Of a stretch of 34,316 bases of DNA, positions 29,246 to 34,316 are shown in pieces. Below the pieces are notes generated by a model. It was not told the origin of the DNA. It was given only the letters and a program-made list of their open reading frames with translations, and did not search any database. Numbering within the stretch: the first letter of the stretch is position 1; every line of letters starts with the position of its first letter. The translations under genes and the position numbers were made by a program. The stretch is taken from positions 1 to 34,316 of the forward strand of contig JAUVZL010000029.1 in NCBI GenBank assembly GCA_030602565.1, written 5' to 3'. This DNA comes from Candidatus Stahliibacteriota bacterium (GTDB taxonomy: Bacteria; Hydrothermota; Tepidihabitantia; SM23-42).

Positions 29246-30576
29246 TATTTTTTTATCCTATTGAGCAGGGTTTTGTAGGAAACCTTGAGGCGGCGGGCGG
29301 TCTCTGATTTGTTGCCGCCTGTCTCCTCGAGGGTCTTTTTAATGAGGACTGCTTCAGCTTTTTCCTGACCACGATTGCCAGCTTCTTTTAGACTCCTGGC
29401 GCGTTCAACCGACACATCTGCGCTCGTTGTACCTGGCAAAAGCACGTGCTTTGATTGTATAGTGTCTTTTGCAATAATCACGGCTCTTTCAATCGTATTT
29501 TCCAGCTCTCGGATATTGCCAGGCCAGTCATAATCTTGTAGCTTCTGATACGCATTGGCAGAGATTTTTTTTGCAGAATGCAATCTCCGGCTGAGGATGT
29601 AATCAACGAGAATTGGTATATCTTCTTTTCTTTCTCGCAAGTTCGGTATTATAATAGGAAAAACACTCAATCGATAATAGAGGTCTTCGCGAAATCTCTT
29701 TTCCTTAACGAGTTCCAGAAGGTCTTGGTTGCTGGCAGCTATTATTCTCACATCGACTTCTATTGAATAAGTACCGCCCAGCCTTTCAAAGGTTTTCTCC
29801 TGGAGGACACGGAGGATTTTTGCCTGCAGATTCAGGTCGAGATCGCCTATTTCATCGAGGAATACAGTTCCTTTATTGGCAAGCTCGAATTTACCCAATT
29901 TACGTGCTACAGCACCGGTAAACGCCCCCTTTTCAGAACCAAACAACTCATTTTCCAGAAGTTCACGAGGGATGGCAGCACAGTTGAGCGGCACAAAAGG
30001 TTTTTCTTTTCTCGAAGAAAGCATGTGGCAAGTACGGGCAAACAATTCTTTGCCAGTACCGGATTCGCCTAAGAGGAGCACTGTTGTATCAGTGGGCGCT
30101 GCTTTTTTGAGCAGCTCGGTTGTCTTTCTTATCGCCGAGCTTTTACCGATTATCGTAGGCAAACCGTGAATCTTTTCGGCCTCCTCCTTGAGAATGATAT
30201 TCTCGTAAAGGCATCGTCGTTCTCCGATAATACGGGTCAGGAGACTGATGAGTTGTTCAATGTCAAAAGGTTTTGTCAAAAAATCACAAGCGCCGAGCTT
30301 GATGGCTTCAACTGCACGCTCGATCGTACCGAATGCAGTCATTATTATAAACTTTGTGTCGGTGTCAAATTTCTTGAGCTTACGCAGCAGATCCACGCCG
30401 TCTATATCTGGCAATCTGAGGTCGATGAGGGCAATGCCGAACTGTTCTTTTTTGAAAACCTGCAGAGCTTCGCGTCCTTTTCTTGCCAGGGTTGCTGATA
30501 TGCCGGCATCTTCCAGACTGCTACGCAGCATTTCGCCGAAGCTTGCTTTGTCTTCAATGATTAGAACGTCAGGCAT
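29224..30576 (-). CDS. NtrC-family sigma-54-dependent response regulator
   Basis: 450 aa. Receiver 1-120 (D52 in LIDLRLPDIDG, K102 in LTKPFD). AAA+ domain about 140-370 with Walker A GESGTGKE (170-177), the sigma-54-contacting GAFTGA (217-222), Walker B VFLDEIG (238-244) and FREDLYYRLSVFPI. Fis-type HTH at the end (GGNKSETARRLKVSYKTLLN RIKKYKK). It activates sigma-54 promoters after phosphorylation. No -24/-12 site was confidently found in the window. It is the last gene of the GYD-thiC-chemoreceptor operon, separated from the receptor by 124 bp of repeats. Its kinase is not encoded next to it. Confidence 0.92.
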   Translation of the reverse strand: MPDVLIIEDKASFGEMLRSSLEDAGISATLARKGREALQVFKKEQFGIALIDLRLPDIDGVDLLRKLKKFDTDTKFIIMTAFGTIERAVEAIKLGACDFLTKPFDIEQLISLLTRIIGERRCLYENIILKEEAEKIHGLPTIIGKSSAIRKTTELLKKAAPTDTTVLLLGESGTGKELFARTCHMLSSRKEKPFVPLNCAAIPRELLENELFGSEKGAFTGAVARKLGKFELANKGTVFLDEIGDLDLNLQAKILRVLQEKTFERLGGTYSIEVDVRIIAASNQDLLELVKEKRFREDLYYRLSVFPIIIPNLRERKEDIPILVDYILSRRLHSAKKISANAYQKLQDYDWPGNIRELENTIERAVIIAKDTIQSKHVLLPGTTSADVSVERARSLKEAGNRGQEKAEAVLIKKTLEETGGNKSETARRLKVSYKTLLNRIKKYKKKGLL

Positions 30577-30700
30577 GGATTATTTTACCCCTCACCCCCA
30601 TATCAAGTACGGGGCAATCTTTTTTCCTCTCCCCTTGGGGGAGAGGAAAGATAGATTGCCGCGTCGCTACGCTCCTCGCAATGACAAAAGAAATCATGAG
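30577..30700. repeat. Dispersed repeat pair between two operon genes
   Basis: CCTCTCCCC (30626-30634) and GGGGAGAGG (30638-30646) form a hairpin. Next comes ATTGC (30655-30659) ... GCAAT (30678-30682) around GCGTCGCTACGCTCCTCGC. Both resemble repeats common in intergenic regions of many bacterial genomes (established from memory). They may process or attenuate the transcript before the NtrC-type gene. Confidence 0.55.
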
Positions 30701-32302
30701 CTATTCTGGTTTATCTATAGTGTATTTCTGGACCATCTCCTTAAGTTGGTTTGATACGGTAACGAGTTCCTGGCTCGTCGCGGTAAATTCCTGGGCAGCA
30801 GCTGATTGCTCCTGAATTGAAGCAAGTATCTGTTCAGCAGCTGCAGAATTATCCTTTGATATGCTGTGCGAATTTTCTACCTGTTCTATTATGTTAATTA
30901 TCTCTCCCTCTTCTTTTGAAATCATCTCATTGATGGTCTTGATCGCTGAGTTAAGCTCAATCACGTTGTCTGAAATTGCCTTCATAGCATCGGTGGTTGA
31001 TCTTACTACGATACTCCCATCGCTGATTGCTCGGTTGACCTCTTCCGTGCTTGCCGTAACGGTCTTTACGGATTCCATCATTTCTTTAATAATTCTGCCG
31101 ATCTCTGATGCTGATTCCTGCGAACTGTCGGCAAGTTTCTTTATTTCATCAGCAACAATTGAAAAACCACGACCGTATTCACCGGCTCGTGCCGCTTCAA
31201 TGGAAGCATTAAGTGATAGTATATTAATCTTCCCAGCTATAGCGTCTATTGTATTAACTATCTTATTGATGGCTAATGAAATATCCTGAACCTTGGTCAT
31301 AAGAGATGTCAGATAATCGTATCTTTTGCCGATCAAATCAATATTATTAATCACGACCTCGCTCTGACTGATCGCATTGGACGCGCTGTCTGACACACCG
31401 ATCGAAAATTCTTCAATTTTTTTAACATTGCTCACAACTCCGAAACTCACCTCGCTGAGATTCTTTCCAGTGGTGATCGTCTTGTCGAGTTCATTGTACT
31501 GCTCATTAATACCTTCAGTCATCTTCTGGGCAGTATTGACTATCTCTGAGGAAGCACCTGCCATCTCATCAGCTGTCGAGGCAATCTGTTCGCCCATGTC
31601 GATCAGGCTATTGACTATGCGTTTAACAAACCTGATGAGCTCCGCCTCAGACTCAACAATTCGATTGAAACTCTTAGCAAGATACGAAAGCTCATCTTTC
31701 TCTTTATCCGTAACTCGAATGGTAAGGTCGCCTTCTGCAACCTTGGCGGAAGCAATACGCATCGCCTTTATCCTCTGCAATATCTTGTCAAAATCAGCGA
31801 CCAAAATCAAACCAATAAAGGTCAGAAAAACCAGTTTCAGAATTTCCAAATTTATATCTAACCACGGATACTGTGCACTTGTTGCGAGAATCATCACGAG
31901 ATAAGACAAGTCGACGAGGACAACGGCGAAAAGTCCGTTCTTCCTGCCTAAAAACACGGCGGGATGGATTATTATATAGAAGTAAATGAGGAAAAAAGGA
32001 ACTCTGATAGATGGTTCAATATGACCGAGCGCGAAACTGAGGAGCAGTGTGGTAACAGCAGTTATTGAATAAGGCATGACAGGCGAGTATATGTTTCTTC
32101 TGCACAACGCGTAGATTACAAAACCAAAAACAAAAACCAGCAGCGTAATAATTGGTATGATAATAGGAACGACCAGGAATTTGAATAAACATCCTAAGAT
32201 AAGGATTATTTCAAGCAAAAGGCAAAACGCCATTGTCGAAACCGCACCTTTTAAAGAGAAATTCTTACCTTTTAAAATGTATTCTTGTTTTATGATATCC
32301 AT
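30701..32302 (-). CDS. Methyl-accepting chemotaxis protein (multi-TM receptor)
   Basis: 533 aa from ATG 32302; the longer frame to 32356 overlaps thiC needlessly. About six hydrophobic segments fill residues 18-175 without a large periplasmic domain, so the signal may be membrane-borne or cytoplasmic. A HAMP-like linker ([20 protein letters not shown]) leads to the signalling coiled coil with the hairpin tip [20 protein letters not shown] and [17 protein letters not shown]. The receptor should form arrays with CheA/CheW, which are not in the window. Its ATG overlaps the thiC stop (TGATG), with GGGAG upstream: translational coupling to a thiamine gene is odd. Confidence 0.9.
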   Translation of the reverse strand: MDIIKQEYILKGKNFSLKGAVSTMAFCLLLEIILILGCLFKFLVVPIIIPIITLLVFVFGFVIYALCRRNIYSPVMPYSITAVTTLLLSFALGHIEPSIRVPFFLIYFYIIIHPAVFLGRKNGLFAVVLVDLSYLVMILATSAQYPWLDINLEILKLVFLTFIGLILVADFDKILQRIKAMRIASAKVAEGDLTIRVTDKEKDELSYLAKSFNRIVESEAELIRFVKRIVNSLIDMGEQIASTADEMAGASSEIVNTAQKMTEGINEQYNELDKTITTGKNLSEVSFGVVSNVKKIEEFSIGVSDSASNAISQSEVVINNIDLIGKRYDYLTSLMTKVQDISLAINKIVNTIDAIAGKINILSLNASIEAARAGEYGRGFSIVADEIKKLADSSQESASEIGRIIKEMMESVKTVTASTEEVNRAISDGSIVVRSTTDAMKAISDNVIELNSAIKTINEMISKEEGEIINIIEQVENSHSISKDNSAAAEQILASIQEQSAAAQEFTATSQELVTVSNQLKEMVQKYTIDKPE

Positions 32303-33552
32303 CAAGATCTCCCGATGATCTCTTTCATCTTCTTCATAGCACAAAATTCTCCGCACATTGTACAGGTGAACTTAGATTTAGAACGAGACCGCCTGTAGAT
32401 CTTGCCTGCCTTATCTTTATCCGCAAGCAAACTGAGCATCTTTTGCCAATCGAGCGAGTACCTTGCTTTTGACAATGCAAGGTCAACATCTTTTGCCCCA
32501 GCCACGCCTTTACCGATATCTCCAGCGTGCGCCGCCAATTTTGAAGCTATTACACCTTCCCTTACTTCCTCAACATTAGGCAACCCAAGATGTTCTGAAG
32601 GTGTAACATAGCACAGATAATCCGCGCCAAAATACGCCGCCATAGCGCCGCCAATGGCAGCGACAATGTGATCATAGCCAGCACCGATGTCCGTCACTAA
32701 AGGACCCAATACGTAGAATGGCGCACCATCACAGATATTTTTCTCCAATCGAATGTTCGCTTCAATTTCGTGGATAGGTATGTGGCCTGGCCCCTCAACC
32801 ATAACTGAAACCCCTTGTTCTCTTGCCCATCGCACCAGTTCACCAATCACGATGAGTTCTCTTACCTGATATCTGTCAGTAGAATCGGCGATTGCTCCGG
32901 GTCTGAGACCGTCGCCAAGGCTCAGTGTTGCATTGTACTTTTTGGCTAACCCAAGAAGCCGGTCATAGTACTCGTAAAGCGGGTTTTCTTTTTTGTTATA
33001 AGCCATCCACTCGACCATCATGGAACCACCGCGACTAACCACGCCGCAGATCCTCTTTTTCTTCCGTAAACCTTCAATACTCTGATTTGTCACGCCGCAG
33101 TGCACCGTGATAAAATCGACGCCATCATCCAGATGCTTTTCAATAACTTCGAAGATTTCATTAACTGATGCGTCCAGGAACGCTTTTCTTCTCTTGCGTG
33201 CTTCAATAGCGACCTGGTATATGGGAACCGTGCCGATCGGTACTTTAGACGCCCTAATGATTGAACGTCTGATACGGTTGATATCCCCGCCTGTGGAAAG
33301 ATCCATGACGGTATCAGCACCCACCTTTATTGAAACTGCCAGTTTACGAAGTTCTGACCTCAAATCAGCAAGATCAGGAGATGTACCGATATTTGCGTTG
33401 ACTTTGGTACTCAATCCTTTACCTATTGCGAGTGGTGTAATACGGTGCTTGCGATTTTTTACAAGAACTATGTTGCCTTGCTTAATCCCACGCTTCAAAA
33501 ACTGTATTGAAACGCCCTCTCTTTTGGCAACTGTTTGGAGCAAAGATGGCAT
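32302..33552 (-). CDS. thiC: Phosphomethylpyrimidine synthase (short ThiC)
   Basis: 416 aa, the short form of ThiC. ThiC is the radical-SAM enzyme that turns aminoimidazole ribotide into HMP phosphate for thiamine. Family landmarks are [72 protein letters not shown] and [11 protein letters not shown]. The C-terminal iron-sulfur motif reads CTMCGEFC (C397, C400, C404), CX2CX3C where CX2CX4C is the textbook form. The start overlaps the preceding gene by 1 bp (TAATG). No TPP riboswitch precedes the operon. Confidence 0.93.
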   Translation of the reverse strand: MPSLLQTVAKREGVSIQFLKRGIKQGNIVLVKNRKHRITPLAIGKGLSTKVNANIGTSPDLADLRSELRKLAVSIKVGADTVMDLSTGGDINRIRRSIIRASKVPIGTVPIYQVAIEARKRRKAFLDASVNEIFEVIEKHLDDGVDFITVHCGVTNQSIEGLRKKKRICGVVSRGGSMMVEWMAYNKKENPLYEYYDRLLGLAKKYNATLSLGDGLRPGAIADSTDRYQVRELIVIGELVRWAREQGVSVMVEGPGHIPIHEIEANIRLEKNICDGAPFYVLGPLVTDIGAGYDHIVAAIGGAMAAYFGADYLCYVTPSEHLGLPNVEEVREGVIASKLAAHAGDIGKGVAGAKDVDLALSKARYSLDWQKMLSLLADKDKAGKIYRRSRSKSKFTCTMCGEFCAMKKMKEIIGRS

Positions 33553-33794
33553 TATATCTTCTCCACCAATACACCAACTGATGTCTTGGGTACAGCGACA
33601 GAAACGAATTTCAGGATAAAAGACATTGCCCTTTCTTCATTGGGCGCCTCAAATGTTAGCAGAAAATCAGGTTTGCCAAATAAAGTCAGAAACTCTCTTA
33701 TTTTAATATCTTTTGGTATTTCGAGGTTTCTAATTATCTTATGCAACTCATCGACCCTACCAGGGATTACGTCAAGAGTGGAAACGAAAATCAT
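33552..33794 (-). CDS. Small ferredoxin-fold-like protein heading the thiC operon
   Basis: 80 aa. IFVSTLDVIPGRVDELHKII, EFLTLFGKPDFLLTFEAPNE and SFILKFVSVAVPKTSVGVLV match the alpha-beta pattern of GYD/ABM/AsnC-ligand-domain-like proteins (small ferredoxin-like dimers). Function is unknown; a regulatory or oxygenase-like role is possible. AAGGAGG (33798-33804) and the promoter at 33812-33839 fix the start. The stop overlaps the thiC ATG. Confidence 0.65.
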   Translation of the reverse strand: MIFVSTLDVIPGRVDELHKIIRNLEIPKDIKIREFLTLFGKPDFLLTFEAPNEERAMSFILKFVSVAVPKTSVGVLVEKI

Positions 33795-33811
33795 GAACCT
33801 CCTTACGAATA

Positions 33812-33839
33812 ATTATAACCCAAAATGTTTTCTTGTCAA
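33812..33839 (-). promoter_or_regulatory. Promoter of the GYD-thiC-receptor operon
   Basis: Minus strand TTGACA (33839-33834), 16-bp spacer, TATAAT (33817-33812). The leader is about 11 nt and holds only the ribosome binding site, leaving no room for a riboswitch. Confidence 0.75.
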
Positions 33840-33913
33840 TGAGATGCTTAACATATGTCATTGCCTTCTTGAGCCATTTTTGAGCCCTCTCAAGCCTTCT
33901 CTTCTATACATAC

Positions 33914-33941
33914 TTGATTTTTCTGATTATTCAACTACAAT
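33914..33941 (+). promoter_or_regulatory. Promoter of the cupin gene
   Basis: TTGATT (33914-33919), 16-bp spacer, TACAAT (33936-33941). The predicted start is about 8 nt before ATG 33956 and no ribosome binding site is visible. Confidence 0.55.
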
Positions 33942-33955
33942 AATCTAAATAATCT

Positions 33956-34315
33956 ATGTATATTAAGCATTTAAAGGATTGTCTTGAATTTATTGCGGGT
34001 GATAATTCTCATTTGCGCGAAATACTAAATCCTAAAAAAGAGAACCTTTCCATTCATTATAGCCTTGCCTGGGCATATGTTAAACCTAATGAGAAAACAC
34101 TCGTGCACGAACTCAAGGTGAGTGAAGTTTATTTCATACTCAAGGGTAAAGGCACGATGCATATAGATAATGAGAAACAAAACATTGGTAAAGGCGATAC
34201 TATCTACATACCACTGAATGCGGCTCAGCTCATTGAGAACACTGGTGAAGAAAACCTTGAATTTCTATGCATTGTTGACCCGGCATGGACGCCTGATGCA
34301 GAAAAGATATTATGA
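33956..34315 (+). CDS. Cupin-domain protein
   Basis: 119 aa, complete; the stop is the last codon before the window edge. A single cupin_2 barrel: VHELKVSEVYFILKGKGTMH (motif 1, with H51 and E57 as probable metal ligands), NIGKGDTIYIPLNAAQLIEN (motif 2), LEFLCIVDPAW. Single-domain cupins can be sugar isomerases, sensors or metal-dependent enzymes; nothing here points to one. Transcribed away from the thiC operon. Confidence 0.85.
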   Translation: MYIKHLKDCLEFIAGDNSHLREILNPKKENLSIHYSLAWAYVKPNEKTLVHELKVSEVYFILKGKGTMHIDNEKQNIGKGDTIYIPLNAAQLIENTGEENLEFLCIVDPAWTPDAEKIL

Positions 34316-34316
34316 G

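Noticed and set aside
30166-30754. Long plus-strand frames opposite the NtrC-type regulator
   Set aside because: They mirror a highly conserved minus-strand gene and have no start signals or recognisable domains.
33795-33955. Possible TPP riboswitch before the thiC operon
   Set aside because: No CTGAGA-like or ACC-TGATCTGG-like blocks, and the promoter leaves only about 11 nt of leader.

Overview
The window looks like a metagenome-derived, moderately AT-rich bacterial chromosome. The best guess is a member of candidate division WOR-3 or a similar little-studied phylum. The reason is the mix of large secreted beta-propeller / FG-GAP proteins ending in a FlgD-like C-terminal sorting domain (type IX secretion style), a short ThiC, and many vestigial secreted genes. 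No taxonomic marker other than one tRNA is present, so this is inference.

Layout. 1-1.63 kb: an IS4-like DDE transposase with a palindromic repeat inside its reading frame and a related palindrome after it. 1.9-4.6 kb: mobile-element debris. This includes a truncated serine recombinase, a 1.47-kb integron-type gene cassette (5' TTAGGC, 3' attC-like site) carrying an unrecognised two-gene operon, an excisionase-type HTH protein and a DUF5681-like protein. 4.7-10.9 kb: secreted proteins. A truncated chimera is followed by a 15-repeat YVTN propeller protein and a 977-aa choice-of-anchor-D / FG-GAP protein; the first and third share an almost identical 140-bp leader plus signal peptide. 10.9-15.3 kb: a plus-strand signalling cluster (histidine kinase with a ParA N-terminus fused to it, a lone receiver, a receiver with degenerate GGDEF, and a receiver-GAF-PAS-HD-GYP protein). 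15.4-18 kb, convergent: a receiver-MshEN-like-PilB ATPase preceded by an HPt protein. Together these suggest phosphorelay plus c-di-GMP control of a pilus or secretion motor. 18-23.8 kb: a GIY-YIG-like protein, two more secreted proteins, a GNAT acetyltransferase, a nitroreductase, and broken remnants of at least two further secreted genes. 23.8-28.75 kb: a toxin-antitoxin/nucleotidyltransferase island with AbiEi/AbiEii, two NTase plus small-protein pairs, HEPN-MNT, a HicB-like fragment and a ParE-type pair. 28.8 kb: tRNA-Leu(UAA) followed by degenerate short repeats. 29.2-33.8 kb: a minus-strand operon reading small GYD/ABM-like protein, thiC, a membrane chemoreceptor and an NtrC-type regulator. 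The window ends with a complete cupin gene.

Promoters. Many genes have readable sigma-70-type promoters, nearly all with a 16-bp spacer. Several place the transcription start within a few bases of the start codon, so leaderless or near-leaderless messages are likely for the recombinase remnant, an NTase, the HEPN gene and the cupin gene. All functional statements are from reading the sequence; no database search was run.
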